DNA of 64,000 nucleotides from Saccharibacter floricola DSM 15669 (GCF_000378165.1 NZ_KB899340.1:4335-68334); one strand, 5' to 3'. Shown: positions 1 through 9,832, counted from the first letter of the stretch. Program-made: numbers and translations. The notes: generated from the letters alone by a model not told the origin.

Positions 1-620
1 CCGCTATAGGTGCTGTTCCCTGTCAGGGTCGTCGTGCCAGAACCGTTTTGAGCAAAACCACCTGTGCCAGAGATTGTCTGGTTTAACGTCACAGCATCGC
101 TGTGATTAATCGCGAACGTACCATTATCAATGACCGCTTGACTGACAATGGAGCCACTTGTCCCCCCATCTCCCAACTGCAGCGTGCCGGCATTGATCGT
201 CGTCGGGCCAGTATAGGTTTGCGCACCCAACAGCGCCATGGTTCCTGTGCCATTTTGAGCAAAACCACCCGTCCCGGAAATTGCTAGGCCAAACGTAACA
301 TTATCACTGCGATTAATCGCAAACGTGCCATTATCAATGATTGTCTGGCTGGCAATCGCCCCACTCGTGCCGCCATTCCCAAGCTGAAGCGTGCCCCCAT
401 TAATCGTTGTTAGGCCGCTATAGTAGATGCTGTCTCCCGTCAGCGTCGTTGTGCCAGAGCCATTCTGGTTCAGCGTACCTGTGCCAGAAATAACCTGGTT
501 TAATGTCACATTATCCGTACGATTGATGTTAAAAGCACCGTTATTCGTAAGCGTACTTCCAGAAAGAGCACCGCCATTATCATTATTACCAAGTTGAAGC
601 GTGCCACTACTACCAATAGT
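1..620 (-). repeat. Tandem passenger repeats of about 205 bp in the autotransporter
   Basis: Near-identical DNA blocks recur about every 205 bases, for example the stretches near 187-214 and 393-420 that encode TTINAGTLQLG and TTINGGTLQLG. The copies closest to the window edge are most alike, and the copy around 421-620 is more diverged. Such repeats can recombine and change passenger length. Confidence 0.7.
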
Positions 621-1724
621 CGTTGCATCGCCATTCAAATTGGCACTTCCTGCAACAATTAACGTGCCGTTATTAATGTTGGTCGTCAGGTTGTTGCTCA
701 GAGCAGACAAAGGAGAATTGACTGTCCACGTACCAGAACCAGCCTTTGTTAAACTCCCAAACTCACTAACCCCTGAACTAAGAGTATCATTCCCTTGACC
801 TGTCAGAGTAAGCGACGCCGTGTCTCCCCCCCCCGTCATGCTCCCATTAATAATAGATCCATTATATAAAGTAGCCTGATTGGCTACGCCGGGATTCAAG
901 TCGATATTTCCGTTAACGACTCCTCCCGTAAAGTTTGTGAAATTAAGAGTTCCCTGCCCAGAGGAGCCAAGAACTTCTCCTTGTCCGCTCTTCCCTGCCG
1001 TGATTGTACCATAGTTTTCAACACTATTCGGCCGAGAACTCGTTGCTGTATCTTTCCCCTCAAACCAAATATCCGCAGCTGTATCTGTTTGAATAAGCCC
1101 TCGGTTAATAATACGGTTCCCACCACCCATAGGGTTAAAGGCTTCACCGTTACTATTGGCATCGGAACCTGATGGCTGGATAACTTTCCCAGTGGTTCCT
1201 ACGTTGACTGTCGTATTCCCAACAAACTCAACAATGTTAGGCCCGCTTCCTAAGGGGCCACCGTAGGTCATAGAGCGCGAACCAACGACTTTCCCGTTAA
1301 TATTAATCGTAGCGTTGGATCCAAGACTAATAGCTGTGCCAGTGGAATCGATACTGGAGCCCGCATCAATCGTCACATTATTGATATTATAGCCCGAACC
1401 GTTACCAATAACCGTGCCACCCGACGTCAGCATTGTCGCGGTAATAGCCGCGTTGTTGCTTAGACGTATCGAGCTAGCTGTGCCATTCCACCCTAGGATA
1501 TTCCCACCATTAAGAAGAACCGGGTTAAGCGCTGTCGCAACTCCGGGGAAACCCTGCTTACAAACGATGGCTCCATTGTTGCTACTGCAGCCAAGCAAAG
1601 GGTCAGCATGAGCCGGCTGCAACTGTGTCATGAAAAGGACTGTGGAAGACAAGTATAGAGTCTTGCTGAACGGCTTACTTTTTAACAAAGGCGACACCGA
1701 CCAAAAACGTCTCATGACACTCAT
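1..1724 (-). CDS. Autotransporter adhesin, 5' part (3' end off window)
   Basis: On the minus strand an uninterrupted frame runs from ATG at 1724 to the left edge (574 codons seen). Residues 1 to about 41 form a long signal peptide ending in a QPAHA-type cleavage site. The rest is rich in Gly, Asn, Thr and Ser. Near the window edge it repeats a unit of roughly 68 residues containing TTINGGTLQLG, GTFAINRSDNVT and ISGTGGFAQNGTGT. This is the autotransporter-associated beta-strand repeat, a right-handed beta-helix passenger displayed on the cell surface. The C-terminal beta-barrel would lie outside the window, so a type V autotransporter is inferred. A second ATG at 1715 is possible; neither has a strong ribosome site. 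The AT-rich 250 bases upstream probably hold the promoter. A nine-G tract lies inside the coding sequence. Confidence 0.85.
   Translation of the reverse strand, partial: MSVMRRFWSVSPLLKSKPFSKTLYLSSTVLFMTQLQPAHADPLLGCSSNNGAIVCKQGFPGVATALNPVLLNGGNILGWNGTASSIRLSNNAAITATMLTSGGTVIGNGSGYNINNVTIDAGSSIDSTGTAISLGSNATININGKVVGSRSMTYGGPLGSGPNIVEFVGNTTVNVGTTGKVIQPSGSDANSNGEAFNPMGGGNRIINRGLIQTDTAADIWFEGKDTATSSRPNSVENYGTITAGKSGQGEVLGSSGQGTLNFTNFTGGVVNGNIDLNPGVANQATLYNGSIINGSMTGGGDTASLTLTGQGNDTLSSGVSEFGSLTKAGSGTWTVNSPLSALSNNLTTNINNGTLIVAGSANLNGDATTIGSSGTLQLGNNDNGGALSGSTLTNNGAFNINRTDNVTLNQVISGTGTLNQNGSGTTTLTGDSIYYSGLTTINGGTLQLGNGGTSGAIASQTIIDNGTFAINRSDNVTFGLAISGTGGFAQNGTGTMALLGAQTYTGPTTINAGTLQLGDGGTSGSIVSQAVIDNGTFAINHSDAVTLNQTISGTGGFAQNGSGTTTLTGNSTYS
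826..834 (-). repeat. G9 homopolymer inside the autotransporter coding sequence
   Basis: Nine consecutive C on the plus strand read as G9 in the gene (codons ACG GGG GGG GGA). With nine G the frame is open to the window edge; gaining or losing one base would frameshift the adhesin. Confidence 0.85.
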
Positions 1725-1979
1725 ACCTATAAATATTTCGCATATTAGAAACCATCTATGACTCTACCCTTTATTTGTTAAATAAAAACAAAAAGGCACA
1801 AGCTTTAATGGCATTTTGAATGTAGATACAAGAAATTTACTAATTTATATTATTAAATATATGAATATAGGGTTAATTTTTACTTTTATTATTTATTAAC
1901 TTTCTCGTTTTCCCGCAGGAATTCCCCATTAAAGACATTCTCATGCTAGAAAGAGTATGAAGAAAATAAGGAGGCCATG

Positions 1980-2456
1980 ATGCCACTAGAGACCGTTGCA
2001 ACAGAGTTCCTCACCCAAGCCGGTGTTGCCTTCACCACTATCTCTTATGACTATGCCCCTCAAAAGGGACATATTGGTGAACAAGCTGCACAAGCGATCA
2101 ATGCACCTTGTAGCGCTGTCTTCAAAACACTGGCGGCTAAAATTGATCGTAAACAGCCTGTTTTCGCGGTTATTCCTGTTGCGCAGCGTGTTGATTTTAA
2201 AGCTCTTGCTGCAGCCCTTGGCGGGCGAAACGCAAAGATGATGCAACCAGAGGAAGCCCATGATCGCACTGGGTTTGTCTCGGGCGGGACGACTCCTTTT
2301 GGCTCACGTCAAACCTTCCCGGTCGTGTTAGATCAAAGCGCGTTAACGCATGAAAAAATCTGGATCAACGCTGGCGCTCAAGGCTTCCTCGCTTGCATAG
2401 CCCCTCAAGACGTCATCCATGTTACCCAAGCAACCCTAGCAGAGATTGCTCTTTAA
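1980..2456 (+). CDS. ybaK: YbaK/EbsC-family Cys-tRNA(Pro) deacylase
   Basis: A 158-aa cytoplasmic protein of the YbaK/ProX editing family, which hydrolyses mischarged aminoacyl-tRNA, typically Cys-tRNA(Pro). Family marks seen are VFKTL near residue 48, the Gly-rich segment VSGGTTPFG, and INAGAQGF near the C-terminus. The length matches the family. Two ATGs are adjacent (1977 and 1980). The AAGGAGG at 1968-1974 is only two bases from the first and five from the second, so 1980 is preferred. The gene stands alone between the autotransporter and a secreted protein. YbaK versus the related ProXp-ala subgroup cannot be settled by eye. Confidence 0.88.
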   Translation: MPLETVATEFLTQAGVAFTTISYDYAPQKGHIGEQAAQAINAPCSAVFKTLAAKIDRKQPVFAVIPVAQRVDFKALAAALGGRNAKMMQPEEAHDRTGFVSGGTTPFGSRQTFPVVLDQSALTHEKIWINAGAQGFLACIAPQDVIHVTQATLAEIAL

Positions 2457-2472
2457 GGTCTTTTGGCCATTA

Positions 2473-2510
2473 TGTATGTGGTGCCTTTTTATAAATAGAA
2501 CCCACATACA
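2473..2510. repeat. 9-bp perfect inverted repeat downstream of ybaK
   Basis: TGTATGTGG at 2473-2481 pairs exactly with CCACATACA at 2502-2510 across a 20-base loop that contains a T run. It could be a weak terminator for ybaK or an operator. No T tract follows the second arm. Confidence 0.35.
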
Positions 2511-2663
2511 CTTATTGAGAATATTTTCATGACCTATGTAACCACTAATCTTTCCAAAAAGTGACGACAATTTCACTCACATCTTTCATCAAAAGAACCT
2601 ATATTGATTCCCATAGGCTACTCGATAGCCATTTGATGATTGATCTTTATTGAGGGGGCAACC

Positions 2664-3191
2664 ATGATGTTTCATACACATCTCACCCGCACAATTCTTC
2701 CGGCCTTTGGTGCTCTCATGCTCCTTGGCGCACCATTAAACAATGCTCAAGCTCATCACCATCATGGCGGGTTTGGCCGTGGCTTTGCTATGGGTATGGG
2801 CGAAGGCGTTGGTTATGACGCCGCTCAAATGGGCGTGAATGCCCTTTTCGGCGGTGGTGGCTGGGGCGGCGGTGGTTTCGGTGGCCCATACAACTACGCG
2901 CCAGCCTACCCTCCTTTTGGCGGAGGCGGATATTACGACAGTGGTTATTACGGTGGTGGCTATGGAGGGGGCGGATATGGCAGCTATCCTTCCTACGGGC
3001 CGCCCCAAGCACCGAATGTCACCATCATTAACGAGGCCCCACCAGCCCCACAAAATGACATCCCGAGCTATCCTTACCCTGTGCCGGGGTACACGCATTA
3101 TCAGCCAGGTGCTGGTTATACAACAGAACCACGCGTCACCTACGTGCCCGGTTATGGGAATGTACCGGTCTCATCACCAATCACACCGTAA
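2664..3191 (+). CDS. Secreted Gly/Tyr/Pro-rich protein of unknown function
   Basis: A protein of 175 aa. It has a signal peptide ending around NAQA, then a His cluster (HHHH), and a long Gly-rich region with repeated GGGGY and YGGGGYG motifs. The C-terminal part is rich in Pro and Tyr, with YPYPVPGY and YVPGYGNVP. The composition suggests a disordered or envelope-associated exported protein. The start at 2664 is chosen because GAGGGGG at 2652-2658 sits at normal distance; an in-frame ATG at 2640 lacks such a site and would spoil the signal peptide. The gene is monocistronic, about 110 bases before the RND permease. I do not recognise a named family. Confidence 0.75.
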   Translation: MMFHTHLTRTILPAFGALMLLGAPLNNAQAHHHHGGFGRGFAMGMGEGVGYDAAQMGVNALFGGGGWGGGGFGGPYNYAPAYPPFGGGGYYDSGYYGGGYGGGGYGSYPSYGPPQAPNVTIINEAPPAPQNDIPSYPYPVPGYTHYQPGAGYTTEPRVTYVPGYGNVPVSSPITP

Positions 3192-3304
3192 TCTTTTCGT
3201 CATTTGATAAAAAGATAGAAGTGTCTGCGATAGGAACGTAACCCGTTCTATGTCATTCTCTTGTCTCCTATAAACAGCGGCCCGACATGTGAGGAGACAG
3301 GAGG

Positions 3305-6300
3305 ATGAATTTTTGTCGGTTCTTTATTGACCGCCCCGTTGCCACGACTCTCCTGTCTATCGCTATTTTTCTTGCAGGGATGGTCGCCCTCCCTCTTCTA
3401 CCCGTGGCCACCATGCCCGATATCACCGCTACGGCGATTATGGTTGTCGGCTCCCAACCAGGAGCTGACCCACAGCAGATGGCCACCTCGGTCACCACGC
3501 CTCTTGAGCGCCATCTTGCCTCTATCGCAGATGTACAAACACTCGAATCCGTTTCAGAAAACGGGCAAACCACCATCACGCTTGAATTCGCTCCCTCACG
3601 CAATATCGACGGAGCATTGCGTGATGTGCAAGCCGCTCTGCGGGCTGCCCGGAGCGATCTACCCAAAGGCACGTTGGACTCTGACCCAATGGCCTTCAAG
3701 TTAGATGGAGGGAACCCGGCCTATCTCCTCCATCTGACCTCCCAGTATAGCTCAACAGCCGCTTTGTATGACTTAGCGACGATCCGCGTGCGCCCGCTTC
3801 TCGCTCAAGTACCCGGCGTGGGCCGTGTGGAAGTCTTTGGCGCCTCAACCCCCTCTGTCCGTGTTGAGCTCAACCCGTATCCGCTTTACCGCTGGGGGAT
3901 TAACCCGGAAGATATTCGTTCCGCCCTCGCCTCCGCCAACGCCTACACCCCCAAAGGATTTATTACGTTCCACGGAAAGCGCGTTGAGCTTCGCACCAAT
4001 GATCAAGCCATCAATAGCGCTCAATATCGTGACTTGATCGTTGGGTATCGCAATAATTTTAACCCGATCTATCTGCGTGACATCGCCACCCTCCGCGATG
4101 ATGTGCAGGATGTGTATCAAACCAGCTCTTTTAACAATCTTCCCGCCGTCACCATCATGGTGATGCCCCAGCCCCATGCCAACACGGTGGCGATTGTCGA
4201 TGGGATCAACAAACGGCTCCCCACCCTGCGCGCCTCTCTCCCCGGCACGGTAGACCTCCATGTGGGTGTTGATCTCTCACGCACGATTCGTGCATCTTTG
4301 GTGGATGCCCGCCTTACTCTGGTCGTCTCTATCCTGCTCGTCGTGCTGGTTATTGCGCTCTTCTTCCGGCATGCGGTCAGCACACTGATTCCGGCCATCA
4401 CCGTACCGATTGCCCTGTCTGGCTCGCTCGCCGTTATGGAAGGGTTTCATTTCTCACTCGATATTCTCTCCCTTATGGCGCTCACCGTAGCCGTTGGCTT
4501 TGTCGTAGATGACGCCATTGTCGTGCTGGAAAATATCGCCCGCTTCATGGAGGAAGGCTATAGCCGACGCGAGGCGAGCATACGCGGTGCTTCCGAAATT
4601 ACTTTTACGGTGCTGTCCATCAGCCTATCACTCATCGCTGTCTTTATCCCCTTGCTGTGCATCCCCGGCACGCTTGGTTCCATTCTCTACGAATTTTCTA
4701 TGACGACGATTGCCACGATTGTTGTCTCTATGGTGCTGTCTCTTACACTCACCCCCATGCTTTGCGCGCATTTCCTCAAAGTGTCTCCTCCAAACGCGCA
4801 CTCGAATACACAGCCATCCGGCCGCCTCAAACGTGCTGTTATGCTATTGGAGAAGAGCCTAACGGGCATGACCACCCTCTATGGGCGTTCCGTGCGGTGG
4901 AGCTTACGCCACCCTATTCTGATTGGGCTGACCCTTCCCGGAAGCTTCGTGATCCTCGTCGTCAGCATTGCGCTCATGCCCAAAGCTCCGATGCCCGACC
5001 TAGACTTGGCCATTCTGCGCGGGGTCGTCACGGGGGAACCTGACCTCTCCTTCCACGCATTGACCCACCGCCTTCATGAAGTCGAAACCATTGTTCGGCA
5101 AGATCCCGCCGTGGAATCCGTCTCCGCCTTTAATGAAAACAGCCATTCAGGGCGGTTTTTTATCGTCCTGAAAGACAAGCATAAGCGGGAAAGCATTCCT
5201 GTTATTTTGCAACGTCTGCATAAAAACGTCCCCCCTCGCGCCGGGGCTGAAGTAATGTTTACGGCCCTCTCCAGCAATCGGCAGGGAGGGAGTGCGAATA
5301 CCAGCGGGAACTATCGTTATGTTTTGCGAAGTGACGAGAGCGGCCCGCTTTATCAGGTGACGCCTCAGCTCATCGCAACATTGCGCAAGAGCGGTAAACT
5401 CACCAATCTCTCCTCAGATTCGGAAAGTCAGGCTTTCTCAGCCAATATTATCGTCGAGCGTGACCTTGAGGCCCGGTATGGTGTCACTCCTCAGCTCGTG
5501 CAAAATGCGCTCTATGATGCTTATGGGCAGGCGATTACCTCCACCATCCATCTTCCACTCACCAACCATCGTGTTGTGATGGTCGTAGCCGATCAATTTC
5601 GTCAAAACCCCCGGCTTTTGCACCATCTCTGGCTCTCCACGTCTGCAGGAACGGCTGCTGGGGGGATTGCCTCTAACCTCATCCGAGTGCGTGGGGAAGG
5701 CACCATCAGCGCACAAAACAGCCTCGCTACCGCCTCTATTACGAATTCACTGGCTAATCAGCTTTCTGGCACATCATCAAACGGGGCTGCTGTCTCATCT
5801 GCTCGTGAAACGATGATTCCGCTTGATAATGTCGCCAAAATTATCCCCACCCCTCTTCCACTCAGCATCAGCCATCATAATGGCAGTTACGCAACCACCA
5901 TCTCCTTCGACCTCGCCCAAGGGGTTTCCTATAACGACGCCGTTGAGAGCATTCACCAAACCCTCACCGCTTTGCATGCGTCCGACACGATCCGGGGCGA
6001 CTTTACCGGCACGGCAGGAGAGACCAATACGCTCATGGTTAACGCCCTCCTCGCCTTTCTGGCTGCTTTGGCCATCATGTACATTACCTTGGGCATGCTG
6101 TATGAAAGCCTTATCCATCCGATCACCATCCTCTCTACTCTTCCCTCTGCTGGGGTGGGGGCTGTGCTTGGTTTATGGGTCTGCAGCCAATCCTTTAGCC
6201 TGATTGCCATTATTGGTATTATTTTGCTCACCGGTATTGTGAAGAAAAACGCCATTTTGGTGATCGACTTCGCCCTCCATGCGCAAAAAGAACAGAACCT

Positions 6301-6583
6301 CTCCCCGCGTGACGCGATTTATCAGGCCTCTATCACCCGCTTTCGCCCTATTTTGATGACCACCCTTGCCGCTGCTCTGGGGGCTATTCCTCTCATGACG
6401 GGTGATGGCTATGGCTGTGAGCTTCGTCTCCCTCTCGGGGTCTCTATTTTAGGCGGGATGCTCATCAGTCAGCTCCTCACCTTTTACACCACCCCCATCG
6501 TCTATCTCTTTATGGAAGGGCTGAAAGCACGCCTCCTCCGCCTCTTCTCACGCCGTCGCCTCCAACGCTACAATGCCTCATAA
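3305..6583 (+). CDS. RND-family efflux permease, MdtB/MdtC-like
   Basis: An inner-membrane proton-driven exporter of the HAE1/AcrB type, 1092 aa against about 1030-1040 for relatives. The first TM segment is at residues 10-30 (FFIDRPVATTLLSIAIFLAG). Helix 4 carries the proton-relay Asp pair in VAVGFVVDDAIVVLEN near residue 402. Helix 10 carries the conserved Lys in GIVKKNAILVIDF near residue 980. The closest match by motif is the MdtB/MdtC/MuxB group. A Ser/Ala/Asn-rich stretch of about 50 residues (roughly 785-837) precedes MIPLDNVAKI in the second porter domain and explains the extra length. No membrane-fusion protein or outer-membrane channel is adjacent. A good ribosome site (CAGGAGG) precedes the ATG. 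The stop falls 16 bases before the ureD start. Confidence 0.93.
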   Translation: MNFCRFFIDRPVATTLLSIAIFLAGMVALPLLPVATMPDITATAIMVVGSQPGADPQQMATSVTTPLERHLASIADVQTLESVSENGQTTITLEFAPSRNIDGALRDVQAALRAARSDLPKGTLDSDPMAFKLDGGNPAYLLHLTSQYSSTAALYDLATIRVRPLLAQVPGVGRVEVFGASTPSVRVELNPYPLYRWGINPEDIRSALASANAYTPKGFITFHGKRVELRTNDQAINSAQYRDLIVGYRNNFNPIYLRDIATLRDDVQDVYQTSSFNNLPAVTIMVMPQPHANTVAIVDGINKRLPTLRASLPGTVDLHVGVDLSRTIRASLVDARLTLVVSILLVVLVIALFFRHAVSTLIPAITVPIALSGSLAVMEGFHFSLDILSLMALTVAVGFVVDDAIVVLENIARFMEEGYSRREASIRGASEITFTVLSISLSLIAVFIPLLCIPGTLGSILYEFSMTTIATIVVSMVLSLTLTPMLCAHFLKVSPPNAHSNTQPSGRLKRAVMLLEKSLTGMTTLYGRSVRWSLRHPILIGLTLPGSFVILVVSIALMPKAPMPDLDLAILRGVVTGEPDLSFHALTHRLHEVETIVRQDPAVESVSAFNENSHSGRFFIVLKDKHKRESIPVILQRLHKNVPPRAGAEVMFTALSSNRQGGSANTSGNYRYVLRSDESGPLYQVTPQLIATLRKSGKLTNLSSDSESQAFSANIIVERDLEARYGVTPQLVQNALYDAYGQAITSTIHLPLTNHRVVMVVADQFRQNPRLLHHLWLSTSAGTAAGGIASNLIRVRGEGTISAQNSLATASITNSLANQLSGTSSNGAAVSSARETMIPLDNVAKIIPTPLPLSISHHNGSYATTISFDLAQGVSYNDAVESIHQTLTALHASDTIRGDFTGTAGETNTLMVNALLAFLAALAIMYITLGMLYESLIHPITILSTLPSAGVGAVLGLWVCSQSFSLIAIIGIILLTGIVKKNAILVIDFALHAQKEQNLSPRDAIYQASITRFRPILMTTLAAALGAIPLMTGDGYGCELRLPLGVSILGGMLISQLLTFYTTPIVYLFMEGLKARLLRLFSRRRLQRYNAS

Positions 6584-6599
6584 AACCGAGAGGAGACGC

Positions 6600-7442
6600 A
6601 TGACAGGCAAGGAAGACAGCACGTATCTGCAACGCGCAGAAGGGCTTTTTGAGCTAGAAGCCCGCCGGCGTGACACGCACACACGACGTGGCTCTATGAA
6701 GCAAGGGGGCTGTAGCCGACTGTTATTCCCACGGCGTGATAGCCCACAGCTTGAAGCCGTCATGGTCAATATTTCAGGGGGGTTAGCCGCGGGCGACCAG
6801 CTGTTAGGCCGTCTTACCTGCCATGAAGAGGCTGACCTCCTCATGAGTGCTCAAGCCCATGAACGTGTCTATCGTGCCCGCTCCAACGATGCCCCCGCTT
6901 GCGTTGAGACAACCTGCACGCTCGCCCCACATGCACGCCTAGAGTGGCTCCCCCACGGAACCATTCTATTCGATGGCGCACGTTTTAACCGGCATATGAG
7001 TGTTGATATGGCTTCGTCCTCTCGCTTTCTCTTCTATGAAAGCCGGATTTATGGCCGGTACGCCTCGTCTGAACGCCTGCAATCGCTCTCGCTACGCGAC
7101 CGGCTCAGTATCCGCCGGGACGGTCGCCCGCTTGTAGAAGAATGCACGGCACTAGAAGGCGCACTTATTCAATCACTTTTGCAGCATCCAGCGATGGGCC
7201 ATAACGCCCGCCTTGATGCCACACTTATCATGGTTGCCCCAGAGGTCACGCGTTTTCTGCCAAAGATACGCCCGCTTTTAGCCGAGCTTGGCGAAGGCAC
7301 GTCCTTTGCAGCCTCTTGCTGGAATGATACGCTCATTATCCGTGGTTTGGCCCAGAGCAATTGGGACGTTGAGCAGCTCATGAGCCGTCTCCTCCCCATT
7401 TTACGGGAAGAGCGCCCCATGCCAACGGGCTGGCGCCTGTGA
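6600..7442 (+). CDS. ureD: Urease accessory protein UreD
   Basis: A 280-aa UreD/UreH homologue, the scaffold that binds apo-urease with UreF and UreG during nickel insertion. Recognisable stretches are NISGGLAAGDQL, ARLEWLPHGTILFDGA and the C-terminal PTGWR. The start at 6600 follows GAGAGGAG at normal spacing; the upstream in-frame ATG at 6573 lies inside the RND gene. It is the first gene of ureDABCEFG, with a 53-base gap before ureA. Because it begins 16 bases after the RND stop, readthrough from the RND gene is possible. Confidence 0.95.
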   Translation: MTGKEDSTYLQRAEGLFELEARRRDTHTRRGSMKQGGCSRLLFPRRDSPQLEAVMVNISGGLAAGDQLLGRLTCHEEADLLMSAQAHERVYRARSNDAPACVETTCTLAPHARLEWLPHGTILFDGARFNRHMSVDMASSSRFLFYESRIYGRYASSERLQSLSLRDRLSIRRDGRPLVEECTALEGALIQSLLQHPAMGHNARLDATLIMVAPEVTRFLPKIRPLLAELGEGTSFAASCWNDTLIIRGLAQSNWDVEQLMSRLLPILREERPMPTGWRL

Positions 7443-7495
7443 AAAGACGCGTTATGCTGCCCCCAAAGGCAGACCGGTAAGGAGCAGGTAAGAGG

Positions 7496-7798
7496 ATGAA
7501 GCTAACCCCACGCGAAAAAGATAAACTCCTGGTTGCTATGGCCGCCATCGTTGCCCGCAAACGATTAGAACGTGGCGTCCGCCTCAATTACCCCGAAGCT
7601 GTCGCTCTGATTACCGACCATGTTGTTGAAGGCGCGCGTGATGGGCGCAGTGTGGCCGAGCTTATGGCCAGTGGTGGCGAGGTGCTCACCCGCGATCAGG
7701 TTATGCCCGGCGTTGCTGAAATGATCGCTGATGTGCAGGTCGAAGCCACTTTCCCTGATGGAACAAAATTGGTGACCGTTCATGACCCAATCCGTTAA
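7496..7798 (+). CDS. ureA: Urease gamma subunit
   Basis: A 100-aa small structural subunit of urease (urea to ammonia and carbamate), the normal length for a separate gamma chain. It opens with the typical [20 protein letters not shown] and contains the [14 protein letters not shown] and LMPGV-like (VMPGVAEM) signatures. The GAGG at 7492-7495 lies directly against the ATG, with GGAGCAGG further upstream. The end overlaps ureB by 17 bases, which implies translational coupling. Separate gamma, beta and alpha chains are the usual bacterial arrangement. Confidence 0.97.
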   Translation: MKLTPREKDKLLVAMAAIVARKRLERGVRLNYPEAVALITDHVVEGARDGRSVAELMASGGEVLTRDQVMPGVAEMIADVQVEATFPDGTKLVTVHDPIR

Positions 7799-8129
7799 TA
7801 CCCCACCGGACTGTCTGCCAGAAGGTGCGATCCCGGGTGAAATTCTTCCCGCTCAAGGGGAGATTATCCTCAATGACGGTCAGGCTACTGTCCGCCTTAT
7901 GGTCATCAATCGTGGCGACCGCCCCGTGCAGGTCGGTAGTCATTACCATTTTGCCGAGGTCAACCCCGCGTTAGACCTCGACCGTGCGCAAGCTTGGGGT
8001 AAACGGCTCAATATCCCCTCAGGTGGAGCCGTGCGCTTTGAACCGGGGCAAGAGCGAGAGGTCACGCTCATCGCCTATCGCGGCAAGCAGCGTATCCGAG
8101 GCTTCCACGGAGAAGGGCACGAGAAATGA
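7782..8129 (+). CDS. ureB: Urease beta subunit
   Basis: A 115-aa structural subunit. [16 protein letters not shown] near the N-terminus, [14 protein letters not shown] in the middle and the C-terminal IRGFHGE are the standard UreB signatures. The length is normal (about 100-115). It overlaps ureA by 17 bases at the start and ureC by 4 bases (ATGA) at the end, so ureABC is translated as a coupled block. Confidence 0.97.
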   Translation: MTQSVNTPPDCLPEGAIPGEILPAQGEIILNDGQATVRLMVINRGDRPVQVGSHYHFAEVNPALDLDRAQAWGKRLNIPSGGAVRFEPGQEREVTLIAYRGKQRIRGFHGEGHEK

Positions 8130-9832
8130 GCCGCTTATCACGCCATGATTACGCCCATCAATATGGCCCAACAACGGGTGATAGGCTTCGTCTCGCCGAT
8201 ACGTCCTTGATTGCCGAAATTGAAAAAGATTTCACGACTTATGGTGAAGAAGTCTGCTTTGGCGGGGGTAAAACGATCCGTGATGGCATGGGCCAATCTC
8301 AGCATAGCCGCGCTGAAGGCGCGATGGATACAGTCATCACCAATGCCGTCATTCTCGACCATTGGGGGATCGTCAAAGCCGATATTGGCCTTAAAGATGG
8401 ACGGATTGCTGCCATTGGCAAAGCAGGCAATCCCGATATTCAACCTAGGGTGGATATTATTATCGGCCCGGGCACTGAAATCATCGCAGCTGAAGGGCGC
8501 ATCGTGACCCCCGGCGGGATTGATGCCCATATCCATTATATCTGCCCTCAACAGGTCGAAGAAGCGCTTGCCGCCGGGATCACCACCCTCCTCGGTGGCG
8601 GCACAGGCCCAGCGACCGGCACCGCGGCCACGACCTGCACACCGGGGCCGTGGCATCTCGCCCGTATGTTGCAAGCAGCCGAAGGTTTGCCCGTCAATCT
8701 CGCTTTTGCGGGCAAAGGAAACGCCTCCCACCCCGCTGCGTTGGAAGAAATGGTGCGCGCCGGAGCAAGCTGCCTCAAACTACACGAGGACTGGGGCTCT
8801 ACCCCCGCAGCCATTGATTGCTGCCTCTCTGTCGCTGATCGTATGGATGTGCAGGTCATGATCCATACCGATACGCTCAATGAAAGCGGCTTTGTGGAAG
8901 ATACTATCGCCGCCTTTAAAGACCGCACCATTCACGCCTTCCATACAGAAGGTGCTGGCGGTGGCCATGCACCCGACATTATCCGTGTGGCGGGATTGCC
9001 CAATGTGCTGCCTTCATCAACCAACCCGACCCGTCCCTATACGGTCAACACGCTCGATGAGCATCTCGACATGCTGATGGTCTGTCATCATCTCAACCCC
9101 CGCGTGCCCGAAGATATTGCCTTTGCTGAAAGCCGTATCCGTAAAGAGACCATCGCTGCGGAAGATATTTTCCACGATATGGGCGTGCTTTCCATGATGT
9201 CCTCAGACAGTCAGGCGATGGGACGGGTGGGCGAAGTCCCGCTGCGCACGTGGCAAACGGCCCATAAAATGAAGCAGCAGCGCGGCTCTCTCCCCGGTGA
9301 TGGAGACGCAGACAATAACCGCATTAAGCGCTATCTCGCCAAATATACCATCAACCCCGCTATCGCTCATGGTCTGTCTCACGACGTTGGCTCGCTTGAA
9401 GTCGGGAAATTAGCAGACCTCACCCTATGGGACCCCGCCTTTTTCGCTGTGAAGCCCGATCTTGTCGTGAAAGGCGGCACCATCATGTACGCCATGATGG
9501 GCGACCCGAACGCGTCTATCCCCACCCCGCAGCCTGTGCATGGGCGCTTCATGTTCGGCGCCTATGGCAACGCGTTGCCGGCCAGCTGCCTCACCTTTGT
9601 CTCTCAAGCCGCTTTGGATGATGATATTGGCCACAAGCTTGGCTTAAAGCGCCGGCTTTCGGCGGTGCGCAATGTGCGCGGCGGGATCGGCAAAGCGGAT
9701 ATGATCCATAATAACAGCATGCCAAAGATTGATGTTGACCCCGAAACCTATGAAGTTCGAGCCGATGGCGAGCTGCTCACCTGTGAGCCTGCGCCCGTCC
9801 TCCCTATGGCACAAAGGTATTTCTTGTTCTGA
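8126..9832 (+). CDS. ureC: Urease alpha subunit (catalytic)
   Basis: A 568-aa catalytic subunit holding the di-nickel centre. All active-site residues are visible, each one residue later than the usual Klebsiella numbering: His135 and His137 (HIHY), the carbamylated Lys218 (CLKLHEDWG), His247 (MIHTDTLNE), His273 ([10 protein letters not shown]), the mobile-flap Cys-His (VCHHL, near 320-321) and Asp361 (SSDSQAMGR). The protein ends with the family's RYFLF. Nothing suggests inactivity. It shares ATGA with ureB, and its TGA overlaps the ureE ATG by one base. Confidence 0.98.
   Translation: MSRLSRHDYAHQYGPTTGDRLRLADTSLIAEIEKDFTTYGEEVCFGGGKTIRDGMGQSQHSRAEGAMDTVITNAVILDHWGIVKADIGLKDGRIAAIGKAGNPDIQPRVDIIIGPGTEIIAAEGRIVTPGGIDAHIHYICPQQVEEALAAGITTLLGGGTGPATGTAATTCTPGPWHLARMLQAAEGLPVNLAFAGKGNASHPAALEEMVRAGASCLKLHEDWGSTPAAIDCCLSVADRMDVQVMIHTDTLNESGFVEDTIAAFKDRTIHAFHTEGAGGGHAPDIIRVAGLPNVLPSSTNPTRPYTVNTLDEHLDMLMVCHHLNPRVPEDIAFAESRIRKETIAAEDIFHDMGVLSMMSSDSQAMGRVGEVPLRTWQTAHKMKQQRGSLPGDGDADNNRIKRYLAKYTINPAIAHGLSHDVGSLEVGKLADLTLWDPAFFAVKPDLVVKGGTIMYAMMGDPNASIPTPQPVHGRFMFGAYGNALPASCLTFVSQAALDDDIGHKLGLKRRLSAVRNVRGGIGKADMIHNNSMPKIDVDPETYEVRADGELLTCEPAPVLPMAQRYFLF

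Noticed and set aside
2736-3207. Alternative frames over the Gly-rich protein gene
   Set aside because: GC-rich Gly codons open several frames; only the plus frame from 2664 has a signal peptide and ribosome site.
3234-3248. Inverted repeat GAACG/CGTTC before the RND gene as a repressor operator
   Set aside because: Only five base pairs are perfect and no regulator gene is adjacent; too weak to list.
8138-8731. 197-aa open frame antisense to ureC
   Set aside because: It lies wholly within a certain gene, has no initiation signal and its composition mirrors the ureC codons.
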